DNA of 45,224 nucleotides from Oscillospiraceae bacterium (GTDB lineage: Bacteria > Bacillota > Clostridia > Monoglobales > Monoglobaceae): assembly GCA_015068655.1 (NCBI GenBank), contig SVKC01000012.1, positions 1-45,224 on the forward strand, given 5' to 3'. The notes beneath the pieces are model-generated. The model made no database searches. It saw only the letters and a list, made by a program, of their open reading frames with translations, and was not told where the DNA came from. Shown here in pieces: positions 34,661 through 41,798 of this stretch. Made by a program: the position numbers and the translations under genes. Position 1 is the first letter of the stretch. Every line of letters begins with the position of its first letter.

Positions 34661-34688
34661 TTCTATCATATATATACCCAAAAATCAA
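34660..34688 (-). promoter_or_regulatory. Possible promoter reading through array 1 into four-helix-bundle gene
   Basis: Minus strand TTGATT (34683-34688), 17-base spacer, TAGAAT (34660-34665). Transcription would start inside the terminal hairpin and run through the whole array. The sequence TATAATGA occupies the same place at arrays 2 and 3, so this may be a conserved element end rather than a promoter only. Confidence 0.45.
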
Positions 34689-34762
34689 TAAAAACTTTTC
34701 GTACAAAACGCCGTATTTCCTTAAATTGGACATTCTTCAACATATTAATATTTTCAAAACTC

Positions 34763-34791
34763 TTGACCTGAAGGAAAAAATGATGTAATAT
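34763..34791 (+). promoter_or_regulatory. Promoter of Asp23-YloV-recG operon
   Basis: TTGACC (34763-34768), 17-base spacer, TAATAT (34786-34791); a second TATAAT-like box follows at once. The leader of roughly 85 bases contains an 8-bp hairpin GAGGTTTT/AAAACCTC (34799-34818), then GTATT/AATAC and CTC-GCAA-GAG hairpins before AGGAGG. Confidence 0.7.
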
Positions 34792-34798
34792 ATATAAT

Positions 34799-34850
34799 GA
34801 GGTTTTATGGAAAACCTCAAAAAGTATTTGTGAATACAAACTCGCAAGAG
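34799..34850 (+). promoter_or_regulatory. Structured 5' leader of asp23 gene
   Basis: Three consecutive small hairpins: 34799-34818 (8-bp stem, ATGG loop), about 34824-34837 (GTATT/AATAC) and about 34841-34850 (CTC-GCAA-GAG). No T-run follows, so this is not a terminator. It could stabilise the mRNA or bind a protein. No known riboswitch is recognised. Confidence 0.4.
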
Positions 34851-34885
34851 TGAAATAATAATCTCAAACGACAGGAGGAAAAACA

Positions 34886-35245
34886 ATGAGTGCTGAAATC
34901 AAAAACGAAAGAGGTATTGTTAGCATCTCTAATTCCGTAATAGCAAAACTTGCCGGTTCTGCCGCAACACAATGCTACGGCGTTGTTGGAATGTGCATCA
35001 AAAACGGCAAAGACGGAATAGCAAGTCTCTTGAAGAGAGAAAATATGGACAAAGGCATAAAGGTAAAAACCGAAGAAAACAAAATCGAAATCTCACTTTA
35101 TATTATAGTTGAATACGGTCTCAACATCGGAAGCATCGGTGAAACAATCCGCAAAAATGTCAGATACCACGTTGAAAAAATTACGGGTATGGAGGTATCG
35201 GCAGTAAAGGTGTATGTAGAAAGCGTGCGTATTGACCACGCATAA
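34886..35245 (+). CDS. Asp23/Gls24 family protein (YloU-like)
   Basis: A 119-residue cytosolic protein of the Asp23/DUF322 family, linked in Gram-positives to the envelope stress response and membrane association. It has NERGIVSISNSVIAKLAGSAA, GVVGM, IEISLYIIVEYGLNI and the C-terminal VSAVKVYVESVR, as in YloU. AGGAGG precedes the ATG. It is first in an operon with the DAK2 protein (16 bp downstream) and recG, an order conserved in Firmicutes (yloU-yloV-recG). Confidence 0.92.
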   Translation: MSAEIKNERGIVSISNSVIAKLAGSAATQCYGVVGMCIKNGKDGIASLLKRENMDKGIKVKTEENKIEISLYIIVEYGLNIGSIGETIRKNVRYHVEKITGMEVSAVKVYVESVRIDHA

Positions 35246-35261
35246 CTGACGAGGTGAACAG

Positions 35262-36911
35262 ATGAATAATTTTGATATAAATCAGCTCAGACTGATGATT
35301 GAATCAGCGGCGGCGAACCTGAAAAACAACCGTCAGCTCATTGATGACCTGAACATTTTCCCCGTACCTGACGGCGACACGGGAACAAATATGAGCCTGA
35401 CCTTCAGCGGAGCTGCATCGCAAACTCTTGCGGAGGATTATACCTCCTGTGGAAAGCTGGCTTCAAAGCTTGCCTCTGCCGCACTGAGAAACGCAAGAGG
35501 AAACTCAGGTGTAATTTTATCCCAGATTATCCGTGGCTTTGCAAAAGCCGTTGAAACAAAAGAAACCTTTTCGGTCACAGACCTGAAAAACGGTCTTGTT
35601 GGTGCAAAGGAAACAGCATACCGGGCTGTTATGAAACCCACAGAAGGAACCATTCTCACGGTTATCCGTGAAATGTCGGAATTTGCAGAAGAGCATTACA
35701 AAGAATTCAAAGAAGCTGACGATTTTCTTCGTGAGGTTCTGGAAGCCGGCAGAAAAAGTCTTGAAAAAACCACAAATCTTCTTCCCGCTTTGAAAAAAGC
35801 AGGAGTTGTGGATGCCGGCGGAAAAGGTCTTGTCACCCTTTTTGAAGGAGCTCTTTTCGCTCTCGAAAACAATGCGGCAATCACAGCCGAAGATCCTTCT
35901 GTTTCCGCTCTTGCTCAAACACGCAGCGAGAAAGTTGACATAAAGTATCTCTACTGTACCGAATTTATTATCAACAAAACCAACGACCGAAAGGTTGCGC
36001 AGTTCCGTAGTGCAATATGCGAAAAGGGTGACTGTATGCTTGTTATTGAGGATGATGACATTGTGAAGGTTCATATCCACACAAACAATCCCGGTTTTGT
36101 TCTTGAACAGGCAATTCGTCTTGGCGAACTGACAAATCTCAAAATTGAGAATATGAAATATCAGCACAGCGAGATTGTGGCAGGAAAAGAAGACAACTCC
36201 TCTGCTTCCGACAATACCGAAGCAGAACCAAAGCCCGTCAAGGCTGCTCCCGAAAAGCGTTACGGCTTTGCGGCAGTATCGGCAGGCGAAGGACTTTCGG
36301 AGCTTTTCCGCTCACTCAATGTTGACGAAATTATTGAAGGCGGACAGACAATGAACCCCAGCACACAGGATCTTTTGACGGCTGTCGAAAAGGTTCCTGC
36401 AGAAGTGGTTTATATCCTTCCCAACAACAAAAACATTATTCTTGCGGCAGAACAGGTTATCCCCCTTACGGACAAAAAGGTAATTGTTCTTCCAACCGTG
36501 AATATTCCACAGGGAATTTCTGCTCTTACGGCATTTGACGAATCAGCAGAGCCCGAGGACAACACCGATGCTATGATGGAAACAGCAAGCTATGTAAGCT
36601 GCGGGCAGGTCACATTTGCAGCACGTGACACAGTGCTTGACGGAATGGATATTCACCTCGGTGATTGTCTTGCAGTGTGCGGAAAGGAAATCTCCGCTGT
36701 TACCGCAACCCCCGAGGAAGCGGCACTGAAGGTTGTTGATACACTGGTGAATGACGAATCCGGTTTCATAACTGTTTATTACGGCGAGGAAACCTCGGAA
36801 GAAAACGCAAACCACCTTGTTGCCAAGCTTGAAGCAGCTTATGGCCATATGGACATCAACCTGATAAACGGCGGTCAGCCGGTATACTACTACATCATAT
36901 CGGTTGAGTAA
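35262..36911 (+). CDS. DAK2 domain fatty acid kinase-like protein (YloV/FakA)
   Basis: A 549-residue protein. The N-terminal DhaL-type kinase domain (about 1-200) contains NIFPVPDGDTGTNMSLTF with metal-binding Asp residues, LRNARGNSGVILSQIIRGF and GVVDAGGKGLV. A middle domain (about 210-300) and a C-terminal DegV-like domain (about 340-549, including GGQTMNPSTQDLL) follow. In FakA, this chain phosphorylates fatty acids bound to FakB (DegV) proteins, making acyl-phosphate for phospholipid synthesis. A DegV gene is present at 30086. GAGGTG precedes the ATG. Confidence 0.9.
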   Translation: MNNFDINQLRLMIESAAANLKNNRQLIDDLNIFPVPDGDTGTNMSLTFSGAASQTLAEDYTSCGKLASKLASAALRNARGNSGVILSQIIRGFAKAVETKETFSVTDLKNGLVGAKETAYRAVMKPTEGTILTVIREMSEFAEEHYKEFKEADDFLREVLEAGRKSLEKTTNLLPALKKAGVVDAGGKGLVTLFEGALFALENNAAITAEDPSVSALAQTRSEKVDIKYLYCTEFIINKTNDRKVAQFRSAICEKGDCMLVIEDDDIVKVHIHTNNPGFVLEQAIRLGELTNLKIENMKYQHSEIVAGKEDNSSASDNTEAEPKPVKAAPEKRYGFAAVSAGEGLSELFRSLNVDEIIEGGQTMNPSTQDLLTAVEKVPAEVVYILPNNKNIILAAEQVIPLTDKKVIVLPTVNIPQGISALTAFDESAEPEDNTDAMMETASYVSCGQVTFAARDTVLDGMDIHLGDCLAVCGKEISAVTATPEEAALKVVDTLVNDESGFITVYYGEETSEENANHLVAKLEAAYGHMDINLINGGQPVYYYIISVE

Positions 36912-36929
36912 AATAAAAAAAGTTATGGA

Positions 36930-36954
36930 GGATTTCCGGTTCTGCCGGAAATCC
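36930..36954 (+). other. Strong stem-loop between yloV-like gene and recG
   Basis: GGATTTCCGG (36930-36939) and CCGGAAATCC (36945-36954) form a 10-bp stem with a five-base loop. Only CCATTTG follows, with no clear T-run. It may reduce recG transcription or mark an mRNA processing point rather than end the transcript. Confidence 0.6.
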
Positions 36955-36978
36955 CCATTTGTTATAGGAGCAAAAACT

Positions 36979-39033
36979 ATGAAACCCGAAACATCAATCC
37001 AATACATAAAAGGAATAGGCGAAGCCCGTGCAAAAAGCTTTGCACGTCTCGGCATAAGCACCGTAAGAGACCTTTTGTATCATTTTCCCCGAGGTCTTGA
37101 AGACAGAAGTGAAATAAAGCCCATTTCCGAGCTTATGGACGGTGAGACAGTCTGCGTCCGCGGATGCCTTGCAGGTGATGTGAAAACCTACCGTGCAAGA
37201 GGCAGAAAGTCTGTAACTCAGGCACGAATTTCCGACGGCAGCAGTATTATGCGCATAACCTGGTTCAATGCTCCTTATATTTCCGAAACATTGCACAAAA
37301 GCCCCGAATTCACCTTTTACGGCAAAGTGGCATACAAGGGAAATTACTTTGAAATGACAAATCCCGTAACCGAGCCCGCAAGCGGTGAAAACAGGAAAAC
37401 CGGACGGCTGCTGCCTGTATATCCTGCTACCGCCGGTCTTTCTCAGGACCAGATTAGAAATGCCGCAAGCACTGCCCTCCTCACTCTTGACAAGCCTCTT
37501 GAAGACATTGTTCCCGAAAGTGTGCAAAAAAAGCTGAACCTGAAGCCCATTATGGAAGCCCTGATTGACCTGCATACACCCAAAAGCTTTGAAAGCTTTG
37601 AAGCTGCAAGATACCGTTTCGCCTTTGAAGAGCTTCTTGTTCTTCAAATGGGAATACGGCTTTCCGGAAACGAACGGAAAAACTATTCCGCAACGCCCAT
37701 AAGAAACGTAAAATGCATTCAGGAGTTTGCAAAAGCTCTTCCCTTTGAGCTAACCAACGCCCAGAAGCGTGTGATAAACGAAATATGCAAGGATATACAA
37801 AAAAACACACCGATGAACCGCCTTGTTCAAGGCGATGTAGGTTCGGGAAAAACTATGGTTGCGGCAGCGGCTATGTATGCCGCCGCAAATTCAGGCTATC
37901 AAGCCGTCCTTATGGCACCAACCGAAATACTGGCGATACAGCATTACAAAAATTTGTCAAAGCTCTTTTCCCTGTTTGGAATAGAAACAACTCTCCTTTG
38001 CGGCGGTATGTCAGCCTCCGAAAAGCGTGAGGCAAAAGAAAAAATCAAAAGCGGTTCTTCACCAATTGTTGTAGGAACACACGCATTGATAACAGATGAC
38101 ACCGTATTCAAAAATGCAGCACTGGTAATAACCGACGAACAACACCGCTTCGGAGTACGTCAGCGACTCAGCCTGACCGAAAAGGGAATCGGGGCTCATA
38201 CCCTTGTTATGACCGCAACACCTATTCCACGAACACTTTCACTTATTCTTTACGGGGATTTGGATGTTTCGGTAATCGACGAGCTTCCTCCCGGAAGAAA
38301 GCCTATTGAAACCTATTCCGTGGGAGAGAGAAAAAGAAAGTCTGCATACGCCTTTCTCAGGAAAAATATCGAAGAAGGCAGACAGGCATATATCGTCTGC
38401 CCCTTAATCGAAGAATCGGAAACCCTGACCGCAAAATCAGCTGTAGAATATGCGGAAAAACTGAAAGCAACCGTCTTTCCCGACCTTTCCGTTGAAGTAA
38501 TGCATGGACGGCTGAAGGCGTCGGAGCGTCAGGATATTATGTCACGATTTGCTCAAGGTGAAATCAACATTCTGGTCTCCACAACCGTAATCGAGGTGGG
38601 CGTGGATGTACCAAACGCAACAGTTATGCTGATTGAAAACGCAGAATGCTTTGGACTCTCTCAGCTTCACCAGCTTCGCGGCAGAATAGGCAGAGGCAGT
38701 CACGACTCCTACTGTATACTATTCTCACAAGGCGGCAGAATTGCCGATGAACGTATGAAAATTATGTGTGAAACCAACGACGGCTTCAAAATCTCCGAAA
38801 AGGATTTGGAGCTTCGTGGACCCGGCGAGTTCTTCGGAATCCGTCAGCATGGACTTCCCGAACTGAAAATTGCAAATCTTTCAACAGATATGCGGATTGT
38901 GAGCATGGCAGGAAAAACTGCAGAAGAAATCATCCTTTCGGACCCACAGCTTGAGCTTCCCGAAAACCAAAAGCTTTTGAGCTGTGTCAAAGCCCGTTTT
39001 CTGGAAGTATCCGAAAACGGCGTCTTGAACTAA
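36979..39033 (+). CDS. recG: ATP-dependent DNA helicase RecG
   Basis: Branch-migration helicase that regresses stalled replication forks and processes Holliday junctions. The 684-residue protein has an N-terminal wedge/OB domain (about 1-230: YIKGIGEARAKSFARLGI, VRGCLAGDVKTYRARGRKS). Helicase motifs follow: I GDVGSGKTMVAAAA, II DEQHRFGVRQR, III MTATPIPRT, VI QLRGRIGRG, and the C-terminal GPGEFFGIRQHGLPE. Length is typical. The start at 36979 has AGGAG eight bases upstream; the in-frame start at 36904 would extend through the stem-loop and was rejected. Confidence 0.96.
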   Translation: MKPETSIQYIKGIGEARAKSFARLGISTVRDLLYHFPRGLEDRSEIKPISELMDGETVCVRGCLAGDVKTYRARGRKSVTQARISDGSSIMRITWFNAPYISETLHKSPEFTFYGKVAYKGNYFEMTNPVTEPASGENRKTGRLLPVYPATAGLSQDQIRNAASTALLTLDKPLEDIVPESVQKKLNLKPIMEALIDLHTPKSFESFEAARYRFAFEELLVLQMGIRLSGNERKNYSATPIRNVKCIQEFAKALPFELTNAQKRVINEICKDIQKNTPMNRLVQGDVGSGKTMVAAAAMYAAANSGYQAVLMAPTEILAIQHYKNLSKLFSLFGIETTLLCGGMSASEKREAKEKIKSGSSPIVVGTHALITDDTVFKNAALVITDEQHRFGVRQRLSLTEKGIGAHTLVMTATPIPRTLSLILYGDLDVSVIDELPPGRKPIETYSVGERKRKSAYAFLRKNIEEGRQAYIVCPLIEESETLTAKSAVEYAEKLKATVFPDLSVEVMHGRLKASERQDIMSRFAQGEINILVSTTVIEVGVDVPNATVMLIENAECFGLSQLHQLRGRIGRGSHDSYCILFSQGGRIADERMKIMCETNDGFKISEKDLELRGPGEFFGIRQHGLPELKIANLSTDMRIVSMAGKTAEEIILSDPQLELPENQKLLSCVKARFLEVSENGVLN

Positions 39034-39140
39034 AGAAATTGCGTTTAATTTTACAATTAAGGGACGCAAAAACCCCACTTCTGTCCGTATTTTCGTACAC
39101 TTCTTTTTGTATACTTAAATTACAGAAAGGGGTTATGAAT

Positions 39141-39284
39141 ATGAAAAACATCTATGAAATAATCGCAAGAAACGGACATTACGAAGTATACAACGATAAA
39201 AACGAATTTATTTTGAGCGGAGATACTTACGCTGAGTGCGAGCAGGATATTGACGAATTGCTTGCAGACGGCTATGCCGCGTAA
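39141..39284 (+). CDS. Small acidic protein of 47 residues
   Basis: I do not recognise the family. The sequence begins MKNIYEIIARNGHYEVY and continues through FILSGDTYAECEQDIDELLADGYAA, predicting two beta-strands and a C-terminal helix with many acidic residues. AAAGGGG lies eight bases before the ATG at 39141, a TATACT -10-like box is at 39110-39115, and a strong terminator follows. These make a real, separately transcribed small gene likely. The longer frame from 39039 is less likely. Confidence 0.7.
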   Translation: MKNIYEIIARNGHYEVYNDKNEFILSGDTYAECEQDIDELLADGYAA

Positions 39285-39288
39285 AGTG

Positions 39289-39326
39289 AACGGGATGCAC
39301 CCTTATCCGGGGTGCATCCCGTTTTT
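39289..39326. terminator. Bidirectional terminator after 47-residue protein gene
   Basis: AACGGGATGCACC (39289-39301) pairs with GGTGCATCCCGTT (39311-39323), followed by TTTT. It separates convergent genes. Confidence 0.9.
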
Positions 39327-39331
39327 TCCAA

Positions 39332-39823
39332 CTACTTCACTATCTCAAACTGCTGTTCTTCACTCAAATCAACCACGGTACAGTCATTTGCGTATGTACA
39401 TTCAGGAAGAATAATCATAGCTGTGAGCTGTTCTTTGTTCGCCGGAAGAGGTGCCAGATGCCAGATTGCCGCATTCATTTTCACCAGTGTATGCTTTGGC
39501 ACAATAAACGCCTTTGCAAGGTCGGTTACAGGAGTGCCTGCCGAAGCCGGTGCACAATGAAGAATCATATCGTCATCAAGAGGAAGTATCATTTCCCAGG
39601 TTGTTGTGTGATATTCCTGCTGTGTAATAACCATTTTTTCAGGCTTTTTCACCACAATTGGTGAATAGCCTACTCTGTGGTTGCTGTCAGCATTAACTCT
39701 GTCAGGATAAAACTTGTGAAGCTCGCCACAAAGTGCATAACCTTCGGGCTTGTCCATAGTATAAAACTGACCAAAAGGCGCAAATGCTTCATTTGTAATT
39801 GGTTCTGCTTTTATTGTTTTCAT
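39332..39823 (-). CDS. Ureidoglycolate lyase-like cupin protein
   Basis: A 163-residue beta-rich protein. The N-terminus AEPITNEAFAPFGQF resembles the ureidoglycolate lyase family (IPLTPEAFAPFG pattern). The middle has HTTTWEMILPLDDDMILHCAPA and a His-containing AAIWHLAPLP, as in that cupin-like fold. AAGGAG precedes the ATG at 39823. No other purine or allantoin degradation gene is present. It directly follows fucU, 15 bp away on the same strand, so it may act on a sugar-derived compound instead. Function uncertain. Confidence 0.6.
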   Translation of the reverse strand: MKTIKAEPITNEAFAPFGQFYTMDKPEGYALCGELHKFYPDRVNADSNHRVGYSPIVVKKPEKMVITQQEYHTTTWEMILPLDDDMILHCAPASAGTPVTDLAKAFIVPKHTLVKMNAAIWHLAPLPANKEQLTAMIILPECTYANDCTVVDLSEEQQFEIVK

Positions 39824-39838
39824 AAAATCTTCTCCTTC

Positions 39839-40279
39839 CTAATCTGTAACTACGCCCTTTTGGAGCATAATATTTGCATAAATTGCAGTTTCGCCTGTTG
39901 CAATAACAGCATAAGCCTTCTTTGCTCTTTCATAGAATTCAAAGCGCTCAACCTCTGCAAACACGACGTCACCTCTGTCGTCCGCCTCCGAAACAAGCTT
40001 CTTGTAAACATCCCAGATAGGAGTTTCAACCGGGTCTCCGGGTGTAACCTGCATAAGTGACACAGGCTTTTCAACATAAGTATCCAGAGGGAAAACCTTG
40101 AGAATTGCTTCAAGAAGCTCAGGCACTCCATGTCCGTCTGCACGCACAACAATAGCATCTTTTCCTATGGTTTCCGATGGAAAATTTCCGTCCGCAATAA
40201 CAATTGTGTCACTGTGACCCATTTCACACAAAACCTTTAAAAGTTCCGGTGAAAGTATTGCCGGTATTCCTTTCAACAT
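39839..40279 (-). CDS. fucU: RbsD/FucU family protein, probable L-fucose mutarotase
   Basis: A 146-residue mutarotase that interconverts sugar anomers. MLKGIPAILSPELLKVLCEMGHSDTIVIADGNFP is the FucU-type N-terminus with the catalytic His in EMGHSD. VVRADGHGVPELLEAIL, the FAEVERFEFYERAKKAYAVIATGE region and YANIMLQKGV also match FucU better than RbsD. AAAGGAG is upstream of the ATG. With the GH29 fucosidase at 4721 it indicates L-fucose use, though the rest of a fucose pathway is not in the window. Confidence 0.88.
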   Translation of the reverse strand: MLKGIPAILSPELLKVLCEMGHSDTIVIADGNFPSETIGKDAIVVRADGHGVPELLEAILKVFPLDTYVEKPVSLMQVTPGDPVETPIWDVYKKLVSEADDRGDVVFAEVERFEFYERAKKAYAVIATGETAIYANIMLQKGVVTD

Positions 40280-40308
40280 AATAACATTTCTCCTTTATAT
40301 AAAATTTT

Positions 40309-40722
40309 TTATTTTTCAAGGTATTTACCGTCTTTTTCAACATCCCAGACCTGCTTGCTTTCTTCGCCGTTGGTTACAAAAACCGCCTTTAAATCCGAAA
40401 AATCATCCTCAATTTTGAAGGAAAAACCTCCATATCTTTCAAGAAAACCAAGAAGCAGATTTTGTTTTATACCAAGATACAAAGCATCATCCCTGACCTT
40501 GTAGGTAAAGCCTACATAAGCACTTGCACTTGACGCCGTATTACCACAAACGGAAACATTCTTATCCGTAACATAAATCGTATCAACATAGACAACCTTT
40601 GGGCTTTCGCACATTTTGAAGCCGAAAAGCCGCCAACCATATCTTGCTCCCAGAAACACAAAAATGCAGACAAGAACAATCACCGCTGCCGTTTTCCCTA
40701 TAATTCTCAAAGCCCTGAGCAT
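40309..40722 (-). CDS. Hypothetical membrane-anchored protein
   Basis: I do not recognise this 137-residue protein. It has one N-terminal membrane segment (ALRIIGKTAAVIVLVCIFVFLG, in parts, about residues 3-24), then an extracellular-type domain of about 110 residues with alternating beta-strands (KVVYVDTIYVTDKN, SAYVGFTYKVRDDALYLGI, GGFSFKIEDDFSDLKAVFVTN). The start at 40722 has GAGG upstream and overlaps the acyltransferase gene by 16 bases, so the two are coupled. A longer frame from 40869 was rejected as it lies in the acyltransferase. Confidence 0.65.
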   Translation of the reverse strand: MLRALRIIGKTAAVIVLVCIFVFLGARYGWRLFGFKMCESPKVVYVDTIYVTDKNVSVCGNTASSASAYVGFTYKVRDDALYLGIKQNLLLGFLERYGGFSFKIEDDFSDLKAVFVTNGEESKQVWDVEKDGKYLEK

Positions 40723-41780
40723 TTTTTTCGCCTCACAATATTCGACATAACTTTTTTCTTCAAAGATTTGTAAATCACACAGCAAGGTAATGTCAACCCA
40801 TAAGCCACCACGGCTCTGAGGAGAAACGCAGGACCCTGAGCCACAATTCCAAGCCTTTGTACAAGCCATTCACCGAGCAAAACCGCCAGCATATGATAAA
40901 GGTAAATATAAAAGCTTGCACCGTCAAGTTTCAAAAGAAAAGGTATTCTCAAAATCACGCTGTCAGGAATTTTCAGCACCAGAGCATACAGGAAAATACA
41001 AACCGCAAGCACATAAAGGTTGTGTACCTCATTGATGTACGGAATATACTCAATCTGATTAAACGCAAGATAACTGAAATATATCACCCCGACCAGAGCA
41101 ATGCCGAAAAAAGTGCAAATCACACGAAAATTTCTCTTCATTATTTCGCAGAACGCATCATAATTCTTTCCTACATAACAGCCCACAAGCCAGTAAGAAA
41201 GATAGGTTGTGAAAAGTCTGTCGTTGTACAAAAACTCCCATTGTGGGAAAATAGTTTTCAGCATTCCCGGGAAATAACCCTTTAGCAATTGAGAAATCAA
41301 TATAGCAAAGGGTATAACAATCAGGGGTGAGCATTTGTTTATCACCTTTTTCCACAAGGGAAACAAAAGGTCAAACTGAAACAGAAGGGGTATAAAGTAC
41401 ATATGACATACAAGCCCGCCAAAAACGAGATGCTTCAGCATAAACCAGGGGTCAAGGGGATAATCGTACACCACCATGTAGAAAACATAAAAAACCCCGA
41501 AGCATATCACATAAGGAAGTATAACGCCCTTCAATCTGCCCTTTATATACGTTCCCATGGGAAGCTTGTCTTTACCGTTGAGGAAAAGCTTCACTCCCGA
41601 AAGCAAGACAAACCCCGGAACCACAAAGGATGCAAGTCTCCACATCAGCATAAAAACGGTATATTTTGGGGTATTCACCTCAAAAGCCGAAACCGAATAA
41701 GAGTTGACGTGAATAAAAATCACAATCAAGCTGAACAGAACATTCAGCACCGAAATTTCAATCCTTCGTTTTCTTTCCAT
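40707..41780 (-). CDS. Acyltransferase 3 family membrane protein
   Basis: A 357-residue integral membrane protein of the acyltransferase 3 (OafA/YrhL-like) family, which O-acylates surface polysaccharides. About ten membrane segments are visible. ISVLNVLFSLIVIFIHVNSYS carries the early conserved His region, LASFVVPGFVLLSGVKLF and HMYFIPLLFQF are typical, and SFYIYLYHMLAVLLGEWL is the late membrane motif. The start at 41780 has GGAGGA seven bases upstream. It follows the secreted phosphodiester-glycosidase gene by 18 bp, hinting at a shared role in envelope polysaccharide. Confidence 0.85.
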   Translation of the reverse strand: MERKRRIEISVLNVLFSLIVIFIHVNSYSVSAFEVNTPKYTVFMLMWRLASFVVPGFVLLSGVKLFLNGKDKLPMGTYIKGRLKGVILPYVICFGVFYVFYMVVYDYPLDPWFMLKHLVFGGLVCHMYFIPLLFQFDLLFPLWKKVINKCSPLIVIPFAILISQLLKGYFPGMLKTIFPQWEFLYNDRLFTTYLSYWLVGCYVGKNYDAFCEIMKRNFRVICTFFGIALVGVIYFSYLAFNQIEYIPYINEVHNLYVLAVCIFLYALVLKIPDSVILRIPFLLKLDGASFYIYLYHMLAVLLGEWLVQRLGIVAQGPAFLLRAVVAYGLTLPCCVIYKSLKKKVMSNIVRRKKCSGL

Positions 41781-41798
41781 AACCTTATCCTCCGACAA

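Noticed and set aside
34799-34850. Riboswitch upstream of the asp23 gene
   Set aside because: The three small hairpins fit no known aptamer, and there is no terminator or anti-terminator arrangement.
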